DNA of 64,000 nt from Marinobacter maritimus. GTDB taxonomy: Bacteria; Pseudomonadota; Gammaproteobacteria; Pseudomonadales; Oleiphilaceae. The number at the start of each line of letters is the position of its first letter. Positions within the stretch are counted from its first letter, which is position 1. The stretch spans positions 744,001 to 808,000 of the forward strand of contig NZ_VCGW01000001.1 in assembly GCF_007671675.1 (NCBI RefSeq), given 5' to 3'. The notes below the pieces were generated by a model. That model saw only the letters and a program-made list of their open reading frames with translations, was not told the origin of the DNA and ran no database searches. The translations under genes and the position numbers were made by a program. This document shows, in pieces, positions 1 to 9,924 of this stretch.

Positions 1-985
1 GAGGCTTTACACAACTTACACCGGGGATGTCGTTCAGCATCCGCCAGGCCGTTTCCCTTTGCTCGTATAACCGCCCGCCTGGCGCTACCAGATCGTTGAT
101 TGACTGATATCCGCCCAGCGCTGTCTGAATAGCCAGCTGGGCAGGGACATTTGCGCACAGTCGCATGTTGGAGAGCATGTCTATGCCTTCAATCAGGTCT
201 TTGGCCAAATGCTTGGCGCCACTAATAATCATCCAGCCAGAGCGGTAACCGGCAGCACGATAATTCTTGGACAGGCCGTTATAGGTGAAGAAGAGCACGT
301 CATCCGCCAGTGATGCAGTGGATACATGCTGGGTGCCGTCATAGAGAATCTTGTCGTAGATCTCGTCTGAAAGCACGATCAGGTTATGCTTGCGGGCAAG
401 TTCAATGACCTGTTCAAGCAGTTCCGGACTGTAAACTGAACCGGTGGGATTGTTAGGGTTGATCAGAACGATCGCACGGGTGCGATTCGTTATTTTTTTG
501 CGGATATCGTCGATGTCCGGGAACCAGTTCTGTTCCTCATCGCATCGATAGTGCACAGGCTTTCCACTCGAGAGCGTCACAGCTGCAGTCCAGAGCGGGT
601 AGTCTGGCGCTGGAATAAGCACTTCATCGCCAGTGTTGAGCATGGCCTGCATGGTCATCACGATCAGTTCGCTGACGCCGTTGCCCAGGAAAATGTCGTC
701 AATATCGACTTTATCGATGCCCCTTTGCTGGCAATAGTGCATCACGGCCTTGCGAGCAGAAAACAGGCCTTTCGACTCCACATAGCCTTGGGCCTGTTGC
801 ATGTTGTAAATCACGTCCTGCTGGATCTCTTCGGGAACATCCAGCTCGAAAGCGGCAGGGTTACCGATGTTGAGCTTAAGCACCCGGTGACCTTCTTCTT
901 CCAGGCGGCGCGCCTCCCGCATCACTACGCCACGTATTTCATAACACACGTTATCCAGTTTGGCGGATTTGTAGTAGTTCTGCAT
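1..985 (-). CDS. alaA: AlaA-type pyridoxal-phosphate aminotransferase (3' part outside window)
   Basis: Class I/II PLP aminotransferase resembling glutamate-pyruvate transaminase AlaA (YfbQ), which makes alanine from pyruvate and glutamate in the cytoplasm. I translated it by hand: it opens MQNYYKSAKLDNVCYEIRG at 985 and runs off the left edge after about 328 codons, against roughly 405 in E. coli, so about 80 C-terminal residues are missing. Visible family motifs are NPNNPTG in the cofactor-binding half and LSKNYRAAGYRSGW, whose lysine is the expected Schiff-base residue. It is divergent from the peroxidase gene at 1261. Family is certain from motifs. The exact substrate (alanine rather than another amino acid) is inferred from overall resemblance. 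Confidence 0.85.
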   Translation of the reverse strand, partial: MQNYYKSAKLDNVCYEIRGVVMREARRLEEEGHRVLKLNIGNPAAFELDVPEEIQQDVIYNMQQAQGYVESKGLFSARKAVMHYCQQRGIDKVDIDDIFLGNGVSELIVMTMQAMLNTGDEVLIPAPDYPLWTAAVTLSSGKPVHYRCDEEQNWFPDIDDIRKKITNRTRAIVLINPNNPTGSVYSPELLEQVIELARKHNLIVLSDEIYDKILYDGTQHVSTASLADDVLFFTYNGLSKNYRAAGYRSGWMIISGAKHLAKDLIEGIDMLSNMRLCANVPAQLAIQTALGGYQSINDLVAPGGRLYEQRETAWRMLNDIPGVSCVKP

Positions 986-1176
986 AAGAGCCGGGTTTCC
1001 TAAGTCAGTAGACGTAAATCAGGCGCATGCCTTTCGGGCAAACCACTATTCTAGCGGAGGCGTGGCTAACGGCAACAGGGGAATTGTGATCAATTATGGC
1101 GGGTTAGCTCTATCTTCTGTTATTTCATGCCCGATAAACCAATTGCGTGCGGCCATTTTGCTGTATAGTCTTGAAA

Positions 1177-1206
1177 TAAATTGTGCACAATTTAAATGTG
1201 CACAAT
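1177..1206. promoter_or_regulatory. Tandem palindromic operator upstream of the peroxidase-ohrR pair
   Basis: Positions 1177-1194 form an 18-base perfect palindrome (TAAATTGTGCACAATTTA). A second, shorter copy of its core, ATGTGCACAAT, follows at 1196-1206 with its centre 15 bases further on. The pair lies 55-84 bases before the GTG start at 1261. A loose promoter fits around it (TTGAAA at 1171-1176, AT-rich -10 near 1192-1198), which would place the first palindrome in the spacer. The likely ligand is the MarR/OhrR protein encoded two genes down; that is inference from position and symmetry. Confidence 0.5.
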
Positions 1207-1260
1207 GCTGATGTCTGCCTGTTACAGACAGGCATTCACGTTTTTGAAAAGGAGAAACCT

Positions 1261-1752
1261 GTGGCCAGTAATTCGGTTTACGACTTCACCGTCCGAGATA
1301 TCAAAGGTAATGAAAAAAAGATGGCCGACTATCAGGGCCAAGTGTTGCTGGTTGTGAATACGGCCAGTAAATGCGGCTTTACCCCGCAGTTTGAAGGGTT
1401 GCAGTCTTTGCACAAGGAGCTTGGCGAGCGGGGGCTGGAGGTTCTGGGCTTTCCCTGCAACCAGTTCATGAATCAGGATCCTGCCGATGACGCTGCCATC
1501 AGCGAGTTTTGCAGCCTGAACTACGGTGTGGACTTCCCCATGTTCTCGAAGGTGGATGTTAACGGAGAAAACGCAGATCCTTTGTTCCAGTTCCTGAAAT
1601 CGGAGGCAAAAGGTCTTCTGGGCTCAGAAAAAGTAAAGTGGAACTTCACCAAATTCCTGATAAGCCGTGATGGAAAGGTGGTGCGTCGCTATCCGCCAAC
1701 CACCAAACCCCAGGACATCAAGGCCGATATTGAAAAACTCCTCTCGAGCTGA
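1261..1752 (+). CDS. Glutathione peroxidase family thiol peroxidase
   Basis: Cysteine-type glutathione peroxidase, about 163 residues, that reduces hydrogen peroxide or organic hydroperoxides using glutathione or thioredoxin. The reading frame is open from 1183, but the GTG at 1261 is preceded by AAGGAG with good spacing and gives the family's usual length, so I chose it. The catalytic tetrad is complete: peroxidatic Cys38 in SKCGFTP, Gln68 in FPCNQF, Trp127 and Asn128 in KWNFTKF. There is no selenocysteine and no signal peptide, so it is cytoplasmic like E. coli BtuE. It ends 3 bases before the OhrR-type regulator, and the pair is probably one peroxide-inducible operon. Confidence 0.93.
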   Translation: MASNSVYDFTVRDIKGNEKKMADYQGQVLLVVNTASKCGFTPQFEGLQSLHKELGERGLEVLGFPCNQFMNQDPADDAAISEFCSLNYGVDFPMFSKVDVNGENADPLFQFLKSEAKGLLGSEKVKWNFTKFLISRDGKVVRRYPPTTKPQDIKADIEKLLSS

Positions 1753-1755
1753 CCC

Positions 1756-2220
1756 GTGAACGATTTACTGGCACTGGATAACCAGATCTGTTTCAGCCTG
1801 TATGCGGCTAACCGGGCGATCACTGCCCGATATCGCCCGCTGCTTGCCGGGCTGGAACTGACATACCCTCAGTACCTGGTGATGCTCGTGCTTTGGGAGC
1901 GCGCCCAGGCCGGTCAGGCGACCCGTGTTTCCGACCTTGGGGCACGCTTGCGTCTTGATTCGGGCACGCTTACCCCGCTACTGAAACGGCTGGCTATGCG
2001 GGGGCTGGTTCGCAGGGAGCGCAGCGTGGAGGACGAGCGCGTGGTCACTCTTTCGTTGACCCGGCAAGGCGAGGAACTCAGGGAGTTGGCCGAACGGGTG
2101 CCGCATAAGCTTTTGTGCGGCTTGAACATCGCCCCGGAGCGATTGCTGGCACTGCGGAATGAGCTTAACGCGCTACTGAGCGTTATTGAGACTCCGGCGG
2201 GGAAGGAGCCCAGCGCGTAA
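1756..2220 (+). CDS. ohrR: OhrR-like MarR family regulator of organic peroxide response
   Basis: A 154-residue winged-helix repressor. The N-terminal stretch ALDNQICFSLYAANRA and the following LTYPQYLVMLVLWE match OhrR closely, including the reactive cysteine (Cys12) whose oxidation by organic hydroperoxides releases OhrR from DNA. The helix-turn-helix and wing lie at about residues 60-100 (VSDLGARLRLDSGTLTPLLKRL, then a basic wing ending in DERVV). It starts with GTG three bases after the peroxidase stop. Its targets are probably its own operon through the palindromes at 1177-1206. Its last 38 bases overlap the end of the convergent kinase gene. Confidence 0.85.
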   Translation: MNDLLALDNQICFSLYAANRAITARYRPLLAGLELTYPQYLVMLVLWERAQAGQATRVSDLGARLRLDSGTLTPLLKRLAMRGLVRRERSVEDERVVTLSLTRQGEELRELAERVPHKLLCGLNIAPERLLALRNELNALLSVIETPAGKEPSA

Positions 2221-4258
2221 TCGCTGCACTCAGTTGGCTGCGATTATAGGGTTTGGTAATGTAATCGTTCATGCCGCAAGCGAAGCAGTCGTCCCTGTCG
2301 CCCTGCATCACGTTAGCGGTAACAGCAATCACAGGCAGCTCGCGCCACGCCGGGTTTTTTCGAATCCTTTGTGTTGTTTCAAAACCGTCCATAACCGGCA
2401 TCTGGCAGTCCATAAGCACCAGATCAAAATGCCTCTGTTGCAGTGCCTCAATCGCCAGCTGACCGTTCTCCGCTACTTCTATATGGTGTCCCATTTTTTT
2501 CAGCAGTGTGCTTGCGACCATCTGGTTTACTTCATTGTCTTCGACCAACAGTATCCGAAGAGGGTGCTGTAGTTGCACGTCCTCGATCTGATCGGTCGAA
2601 TCCGGGCGCGGTGCCAAGTCAGCGACGCTATCCTTGACTTGCGTTGGAGCGTCTCTGTCGGGTAAGTCGGCAGGTGCGGAAATCTTTTCAGGTATTTCGA
2701 TATCCGGGCCGGAATGCACCGGCAGTGGAAGGGTGACCGTAAAACAGGTCCCCTGCCACTCCTGGGAGTCGACCTTGATTTCGCCGTGCATACGTTCAAC
2801 AAGTTGGCGGCACAGCGTTAGCCCCAGCCCGGTGCCGCCGTATAGGCGTGTGGTTTGAGTATCAGCTTGAGCAAAGGGTGAAAATATCCGGCGCAGCCCT
2901 TCTTTGCTCATGCCGATACCGGTATCGCTTACCTCGATGGTCAGAATACTGGCGGAATAGCGAGCTGAGATACGCACGCTGCCAGAGTCGGTAAACTTGA
3001 TGGCATTGCTCAGCAGGTTGTTGAGGATCTGGCGAATACGGGTCGGATCTCCCAGAAACCGGCGCGGGAAGCCGATGCCCGTTTCTGCAATCAGATCAAT
3101 GCCTTTTTTGCGAGCCTGTTGGGTGTGCAGGGTGGCGCATTCATCAATCAGCCCGCGCAGGTCAAATGGAATGTGTTCCAGATTGAGCTTTCCGGCTTCT
3201 ACCTTGGAAATGTCCAGAATATCGTTAAGTATCCCGAGTAAGCTCTCACCGGCTGAAAGGGCGATGTGCAGACGATAACGCTTAGCGGAGTCGTGTTCGC
3301 CTTCCAGTACCAGCCCGACCATGCCCAGTACGCCGTTCAGGGGCGTGCGTATTTCGTGGCTCATGCTGGCTAAAAAATTGGCCCTGGCCTTGGCTCTGCG
3401 CATAGCGTCTTCTTTGGCTTTTACCAGCGCCCGGTTGCCCCTTTGCAGCGCGTGGTTTTTATCCGATATTTCGCGGGTTCGGCTTGCGACTTCCTGCTCG
3501 AGCTCGCTGGAATAATTTTTCATGGCGCTTTCCGCGTTGCGGAGTTGGGCCAGGCTGGAATCAATGGTTTCAAGGTGCTGGTTGATAATCCCCACCATGG
3601 TGCCTATTTCATCGTGCTGATGGCCTGGCGGGACCGGCAACCGCACCTTTTCCGGAGAGGTGGCTTTGACTTGGCTCAGGGCACCAATAACGCTGAGCAT
3701 CGGCCTTGTGAGGAGCAAATAAAAAATGACAAGTAGCGACGCAGAGAGGATCAGACTTTTCAGTAGCCCGCTAATCAGCGTATAGCTTGCGCGCCCCAAA
3801 AACTGAAAGCCGTAATGGTAGGTGTCAATCGTAACGACAAGCTGGCCAAGAGGAAGGTTGTTGAGCTGCGAGACCTGCAGTTCTCTGCTGAATACCCGGC
3901 TTGCGCCAAACAGTTCGTCACTGATCCAACGATAAGGTGAGTCAGGGCTGCTCTTGCTGGCTGCGGCCATCGTGCTCTTGTCGTTATCAACTATTCGGGC
4001 GTCTATGGTAGCGGGGTGCCTCAGAAGGCCGTCCAGCAGCTCCTCTGCCAGCCGAACATCTATGTTGTAGGCTATCTGTGAGGCAGGGCTATGGCTTATT
4101 TCAATCAATGCCTGAATATCGGCTTCCATGGCATTGCGGGCGCTGAAATAATCGAGGGTAATCTGTACAGCATTGAGAATAAGGCCCAGCACCATCGCGA
4201 TTAAAACCGTATCGCGGGTGAGTCGGTAGGAAAGCCGGTGTTTGAAGCCTTTGGTCAC
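2183..4258 (-). CDS. Hybrid sensor histidine kinase with attached receiver
   Basis: 691 residues. Order: membrane segment at about 16-38, a roughly 115-residue periplasmic sensing region, second membrane segment at about 165-185, linker/HAMP to about 235, coiled coil, dimerisation domain with phospho-acceptor His301 (SHEIRTPLNG), ATPase domain with N box (NNLLSNAIKF), G1 (DTGIGMS) and G2 (GGTGLGLT), then a receiver with phospho-acceptor Asp617 in LVLMDCQMPVMDG. There is no C-terminal HPt domain as in BarA, so the phosphate must pass to a separate HPt protein. No response regulator or HPt gene is adjacent, making it an orphan whose signal cannot be told from sequence. Confidence 0.93.
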   Translation of the reverse strand: MTKGFKHRLSYRLTRDTVLIAMVLGLILNAVQITLDYFSARNAMEADIQALIEISHSPASQIAYNIDVRLAEELLDGLLRHPATIDARIVDNDKSTMAAASKSSPDSPYRWISDELFGASRVFSRELQVSQLNNLPLGQLVVTIDTYHYGFQFLGRASYTLISGLLKSLILSASLLVIFYLLLTRPMLSVIGALSQVKATSPEKVRLPVPPGHQHDEIGTMVGIINQHLETIDSSLAQLRNAESAMKNYSSELEQEVASRTREISDKNHALQRGNRALVKAKEDAMRRAKARANFLASMSHEIRTPLNGVLGMVGLVLEGEHDSAKRYRLHIALSAGESLLGILNDILDISKVEAGKLNLEHIPFDLRGLIDECATLHTQQARKKGIDLIAETGIGFPRRFLGDPTRIRQILNNLLSNAIKFTDSGSVRISARYSASILTIEVSDTGIGMSKEGLRRIFSPFAQADTQTTRLYGGTGLGLTLCRQLVERMHGEIKVDSQEWQGTCFTVTLPLPVHSGPDIEIPEKISAPADLPDRDAPTQVKDSVADLAPRPDSTDQIEDVQLQHPLRILLVEDNEVNQMVASTLLKKMGHHIEVAENGQLAIEALQQRHFDLVLMDCQMPVMDGFETTQRIRKNPAWRELPVIAVTANVMQGDRDDCFACGMNDYITKPYNRSQLSAAITRWAPSPPESQ

Positions 4259-4308
4259 GGATGTCTTTGTCCCTGTTTGCGGGCCGTTATATTGCCTTGG
4301 TCACGCAT

Positions 4309-5082
4309 TCAGTCATCATAGTCGGCTTTTTTCTTCCACTCGTCATCGTGAAGAAACGTGTCCCACTGCTTATCCACGTTGGATTGAGGTTCTGAAGAGC
4401 TGCTAACGTCGCCACCTGTGTTCAACGTCTCAAGCTCTTTGATCCGGGTGCGGAAACTTTTGACGGCTTTCATGGCGAGCGGGTTGTCCCGGGATTTTCC
4501 CATCTCCGTGCTGGCCAGGTGGTAGGAGTGAATCGCTTTCCGTATCTGGTTCTGGCGTATATGGTCGCGGGCCTGGAAAACGTGAAGATCTGCGTGGGTT
4601 TTGTGAACCAGAAAAAGCACATATTTCAGGTTTTTCTTGGCGGTTGCGCCATCCACGCGGCCACTTTTGTGCATGGCCTCAATCATCTTGAACAGGTTTT
4701 GCAGGAGCTCTTTAACGTAGGAAGATTTTTCGGCAGAGTCGATCTTTACTGGCTTTACGTCATCCCGGTTTTCCCGAATCAGATTTTTCCTGTGCAGTAG
4801 CCCTTCGCGCCACTGCTCAACCGGTAGCCCGGATTTAAGCCCCGAAAGGTCATTGCACACATCGTCCATACGCCTGAGCAGCAGCAACTTGAGATCCGGT
4901 GTCAGATATTGTCCGGGCAGCTCGGAGAGCAGGCGATTGCATCGTTTATAACTGTCCTCCAGCGCAGTAATTTTGCGAACACGCTCAATCTTGGCCTTCT
5001 CTCGCATTTGGCTGATGACGATAACAACGATCGAAATCACAACGATGGCTGCCAAGGCAAGGACAATGGTAATGGTATTCAT
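4309..5082 (-). CDS. Membrane-anchored cytoplasmic protein of unknown function
   Basis: About 257 residues. The open frame begins ten codons earlier at a TTG (5112), but ATG 5082 puts a hydrophobic segment (TITIVLALAAIVVISIVVIVIS) right at the N terminus, so I prefer it. The remainder is hydrophilic, helical and charge-rich, with MREKAKIERVRK immediately after the membrane segment, suggesting an N-out, C-in single-pass protein whose body is cytoplasmic. The end is acidic and aromatic (DTFLHDDEWKKKADYDD). I do not recognise a domain. It lies between the sensor kinase (50 bases away, same strand) and the divergent LysR gene, so a shared transcript with the kinase is possible. Confidence 0.75.
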   Translation of the reverse strand: MNTITIVLALAAIVVISIVVIVISQMREKAKIERVRKITALEDSYKRCNRLLSELPGQYLTPDLKLLLLRRMDDVCNDLSGLKSGLPVEQWREGLLHRKNLIRENRDDVKPVKIDSAEKSSYVKELLQNLFKMIEAMHKSGRVDGATAKKNLKYVLFLVHKTHADLHVFQARDHIRQNQIRKAIHSYHLASTEMGKSRDNPLAMKAVKSFRTRIKELETLNTGGDVSSSSEPQSNVDKQWDTFLHDDEWKKKADYDD

Positions 5083-5327
5083 GTTTGCGTAATGACTCCG
5101 GCTTTTGGGCAAGTCATGCCTGGTACAGAATTCTGACTTTAAATGCCGACCACCTTCGGCAACTACAAGAAAGATTAGCAGAAATACGCCATTGAATCCG
5201 GAATCAAATGTGAAAGTTCATCTTTTGTATTTATTTAATGAATCAATTGTTTCCGGTATATTGGTGCTGTGAATGGGTGTTTGCTTGGCGCCCGATGGGT
5301 AGTCGTTATTTTTCTTCGGAGCTGTGC

Positions 5328-6338
5328 ATGGATATTTCCCGCATTGACCTTAATCTTCTTGTTTACCTGGATGTATTGCTCAGGGAGCGCAATGTCACCA
5401 AGGCGGCTAACCATCTTGGTATTACGCAGCCGGCCATGAGCAACAGCTTGCGCCGTTTACGCGATCTTTTTGCTGACCCGTTATTGGTGCGGACCAGCGA
5501 GGGCATGACCGCAACCGAGCGTGCGGGGGAGCTGCAGCCACTGGTCAGAAGTATTCTTTCCGACATCGAGCAGGCAGTGCAGGAAAAGACCCCGTTTGCC
5601 GCCCTGGAAAGCCAGCGGGTATTTCGCATTATGGCCAGTGATTATGCCGAATCCTGCCTTATGCCCCGGGTTCTGCGACGGATCCGTCAGGAGGCGCCAC
5701 ACGTTACTCTGGACGTTCTGACTCCAAGCGATGTGAGCTTTCTGGACGTGGAGCAGGGCCGTCTTGATATGGCGATCAACCGGTTCGACAAGATCCCCCA
5801 GTCGTTTCATCAGAAAACCCTATGGATTGAATACTTTGCCTGCCTGATGAATGCCCGTAACCCCATACTGAAAGAGCCGTTCACGCTGGATACATATCTG
5901 GGCGCCAGCCATATCTGGGTCAGTAAGACCGGATTTGGCGTGGGTGTCGGAGTAAACCCGAAGGACGTTCAGCGCCTTGGCTGGGTTGATGAGGCCTTGT
6001 CAAGAATGGGGAGCAAGCGGCAAATCTCGGTCTTTACGCGGCATTATCAGTCGGCGATGCTTTTGGCGGAACAACACGACCTTATTGCCACGCTTCCGTC
6101 GCGGGCGGCCTGGCTGCAAAAAGACAACGCCAACCTGGTGGTGAAAATCCCACCCTTCGAAATTCCACCTTTTGAGCTCAAAATGGCCTGGAGCCCGCTG
6201 TTGCAGCACAACTCCGATCACCAGTGGCTTCGCAGGCTGATTTCAGAAGTCGCGCAGGAGGTTGATGAGGAGTTTGCGCCCTTCGGGGCGCGCTTCGAGT
6301 CTGTGGATGTGCCGTTGGCGCATCGGTCAGAGAGGTAG
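5328..6338 (+). CDS. LysR family transcriptional regulator
   Basis: 336 residues from ATG 5328. The frame is open from 5238, but GGAG lies 7 bases before 5328 and MDISRIDLNLLVYLDVLL is the usual LysR opening. The N-terminal winged helix includes NVTKAANHLGITQPAMSNSLRRLRDLF (about residues 18-46) and DPLLVRTSEGMTATERA, the NodD/PnbR-like subgroup pattern. The C-terminal two-lobed effector domain occupies about 90-310. Its effector is unknown; LysR genes often control the divergent neighbour, here the unknown protein at 4309-5082. The last 12 bases overlap the convergent GNAT gene. Confidence 0.9.
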   Translation: MDISRIDLNLLVYLDVLLRERNVTKAANHLGITQPAMSNSLRRLRDLFADPLLVRTSEGMTATERAGELQPLVRSILSDIEQAVQEKTPFAALESQRVFRIMASDYAESCLMPRVLRRIRQEAPHVTLDVLTPSDVSFLDVEQGRLDMAINRFDKIPQSFHQKTLWIEYFACLMNARNPILKEPFTLDTYLGASHIWVSKTGFGVGVGVNPKDVQRLGWVDEALSRMGSKRQISVFTRHYQSAMLLAEQHDLIATLPSRAAWLQKDNANLVVKIPPFEIPPFELKMAWSPLLQHNSDHQWLRRLISEVAQEVDEEFAPFGARFESVDVPLAHRSER

Positions 6339-7295
6339 TTCACGCAGTTCAAGGGAACTGCGCCCAGCGTCCCACATGCGCTGGAAGTTCTCTGACAACA
6401 ATCTTACGCGGCCACTGTCGGAAAAGCCGGCAAACCCCGAAGGCCGGGTGAAGTCGTGCCGGTATAACACGCCTTCCCGATCTGCGAGAATAAATGGCTG
6501 GCCCTCGTACGGGTGGTCGCTGTTGACCAGCCTCAGTTCAATCCGGCTGGGAAGCCTGCGCATCAATTCAACCAGCTGATGGCGGCGCTTCACAAGAGGC
6601 TGATCATCATGGATAAGCAGGCGAATCTCGCTGAGCCTGTGACGGCGTGCAAGGCTTGAGACCAGCTCCCTGAATCTGTGACGATCGTAACGATCGTGAT
6701 CCAGCACCCGGTCATACAACCATAACCGCTGAGCGGCCTGACCAACCATAGTGTCCATCAGGTCGACCATGCTGCTTTCATTATCGAAGAGCCAGGACTC
6801 TGTATCCGTGCCCAGCAGCATGGGGTGAGTTCTTCCCGATCCGGACTGATTTTCAAGCAGTGCAGGGGCAAGGCAGCGCATATCCAGATGCGGTATGTCT
6901 GCATCGTCGTAGGGCTCGGAACAAACGTGAAACCCCGCGCGCTGGTAGAAGGCGATGGCGTGTTGCTGGGCGGAGAGCCTCAGTTCCGGGTATTGGCCGG
7001 CAGACTCGGTGATCAGGTGCCGGAGCAGGGTCTCGCCAATGCCTTGGCCCCGGAATTCAGGAAGGATGGCCATCCGCCCGATGTGAGCTGTCTCGCCCAA
7101 GGTCGAGAACAGGCGGGCCACACCCGCAGGTGTGTTATCGGGAAGCACCGCGAGAAAATGGTCGGCGATCTCGTCAGTGGCATCCCACTCCAGTTCAGGT
7201 GGCACCTTCTGCTCTTCTACGAACACCTTCTGGCGGATATCCCGGATCGCGCCGGGGGCAAGCTGCCAGCTGTATTTTCGAATCCGGACGGTCAT
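6327..7295 (-). CDS. GNAT acetyltransferase fused to a second, unnamed domain
   Basis: 322 residues in two parts. Residues 1-150 form an ElaA-like GNAT fold: FVEEQKVPPELEWDATDEIADHF, then the acetyl-CoA loop at GRMAILPEFRGQGIGETLL (Q/RxxGxG/A pattern) and AFYQRAGF. Residues 160-322 are a separate domain with no acetyltransferase signature; the strand LRLVNSDHPYEGQPFILADREG and the terminal LLSENFQRMWD look like half of a phospholipase-D fold without its HKD residues, which is only an impression. The substrate is unknown. Four bases separate it from roxA upstream, so they are probably cotranscribed. Confidence 0.85.
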   Translation of the reverse strand: MTVRIRKYSWQLAPGAIRDIRQKVFVEEQKVPPELEWDATDEIADHFLAVLPDNTPAGVARLFSTLGETAHIGRMAILPEFRGQGIGETLLRHLITESAGQYPELRLSAQQHAIAFYQRAGFHVCSEPYDDADIPHLDMRCLAPALLENQSGSGRTHPMLLGTDTESWLFDNESSMVDLMDTMVGQAAQRLWLYDRVLDHDRYDRHRFRELVSSLARRHRLSEIRLLIHDDQPLVKRRHQLVELMRRLPSRIELRLVNSDHPYEGQPFILADREGVLYRHDFTRPSGFAGFSDSGRVRLLSENFQRMWDAGRSSLELRELPL

Positions 7296-7299
7296 GGCA

Positions 7300-8451
7300 T
7301 CACTCGAAATACACTGAACCCTGATTGTACAAATTGGTCATCAGGCCGAGCAGGGCAGGGTCTCCGGCGAACTGAGCCAAGGCATTCATGTCAATGCGGG
7401 CGCCCGCGCAGAGCAAGGGCGCCAGCGGGCGCGCATCGCCTTTAAGCAGAAACTGCTCGCCGTCTGCAAACAGGGCGGTTTCGTCGCCTTCTTCATGGTA
7501 TGCAAAGCGCGACCCTTCATTCCAGCGTAGCTGCTCACCAGCCCGGATGGCTTCGGCGATGTCTTCATCCGAGGCGGGTTCATCCGCAGGCACGACCACA
7601 TCCATATTTTTCGGCGCTGTGGCGTACTGGCCAAACCAGAGGGCCAGCTGACGCTTATCATCGAGCTTTTCGGTCAGTACCGCTTGCAGCCGGTCGATAA
7701 CGCCTGGTGCAATGGTGCCCGGGTTATCCTGAACCTGCAGGTCCGGATCGTTCATGTGTTCGTCGGCTCCAGGCTGGTTACACAGGAAATCAGTAAAGCC
7801 GGTAAGCAAGTCATCGATGGTCGGTGCCCGGAAGCCCACCGAGAGGGTAATGCAATCATCTTCGGCGACGCCGTGGTGGCCTATGCCGGGGGGCAGGTAC
7901 AGCATGTCGCCGGGCTCAAGGGTAACGGTTTCTTCACCCTCCCAGCCGCTGAGTATGCGCAGGGGTGAGCCCTCCACCCGCGGAGACGTAGGGTCGCACC
8001 GACCGCCGAAAGTCCAGCGCCTGTGTCCCTGCGCCTGCAGCAAGAATACGTCGTATTGGTCGTAGTGAGGCCCTACGCTGCCACCCCTGGGCGCATAGCT
8101 GGCCATGATGTCGTCCAGGCGCCAGTTGGGTACGAAACGGAAATGCTCCAGCAGATCCGCCACTTCTGGAACCCAGTGATCAAGGCCCTGCACAAGCAAC
8201 GTCCAGTCCTGCTCCGGGAGCTCGCTGAAGCGCTCCTCGGAGAAGGGGCCATTGTGCAGTTGCCAGGGTTTGCCGTCATCGTTTTCTATAATGATGCGTG
8301 ACTCCACACCTTCTTCACAGGCGAGGCCAGCCAGTTCGTCGGCGCCCACAGGGCACTCGAAACCGGGGAATGCCTGGCGGATGACCAGCGGCTTTTTTTG
8401 CCAATAGTCCCTCAGAAATTCAGAAGGCGAAATTCCGCCAAGCATATCCAT
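7300..8451 (-). CDS. roxA: RoxA, ribosomal protein uL16 arginine 3-hydroxylase
   Basis: 383-residue JmjC/cupin oxygenase (YcfD/RoxA family) that uses Fe(II) and 2-oxoglutarate to hydroxylate an arginine of ribosomal protein L16. Iron ligands are visible: His129 and Asp131 in GPHYDQYDVFLLQ, and His192 in PPGIGHHG. The DIMASYAPRGGSVGPH stretch and LSVGFRAPT after the third ligand are family hallmarks, and a C-terminal winged-helix region follows. Length agrees with E. coli RoxA (373). It sits 15 bases downstream of purB on the same strand and just before the GNAT fusion gene. Confidence 0.92.
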   Translation of the reverse strand: MDMLGGISPSEFLRDYWQKKPLVIRQAFPGFECPVGADELAGLACEEGVESRIIIENDDGKPWQLHNGPFSEERFSELPEQDWTLLVQGLDHWVPEVADLLEHFRFVPNWRLDDIMASYAPRGGSVGPHYDQYDVFLLQAQGHRRWTFGGRCDPTSPRVEGSPLRILSGWEGEETVTLEPGDMLYLPPGIGHHGVAEDDCITLSVGFRAPTIDDLLTGFTDFLCNQPGADEHMNDPDLQVQDNPGTIAPGVIDRLQAVLTEKLDDKRQLALWFGQYATAPKNMDVVVPADEPASDEDIAEAIRAGEQLRWNEGSRFAYHEEGDETALFADGEQFLLKGDARPLAPLLCAGARIDMNALAQFAGDPALLGLMTNLYNQGSVYFE

Positions 8452-8466
8452 GGTGTGCTTCCTCGT

Positions 8467-9852
<1,386 letters not shown>

Positions 9853-9888
9853 TCAAAGAATCGGTTCAGAAAACGGGGATGTACCATA

Positions 9889-9911
9889 ATACACCAGCGC
9901 CGCCGGTGTAT
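9889..9911. other. Small stem-loop between hflD and purB
   Basis: ATACACC (9889-9895) and GGTGTAT (9905-9911) form a 7-base-pair stem around a 9-base GC-rich loop. There is no T tract on the minus strand, so it is more likely an mRNA processing or stability element, or a weak terminator, than a strong stop. Function not established. Confidence 0.3.
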
Positions 9912-9924
9912 CAGTGGTAACAGA

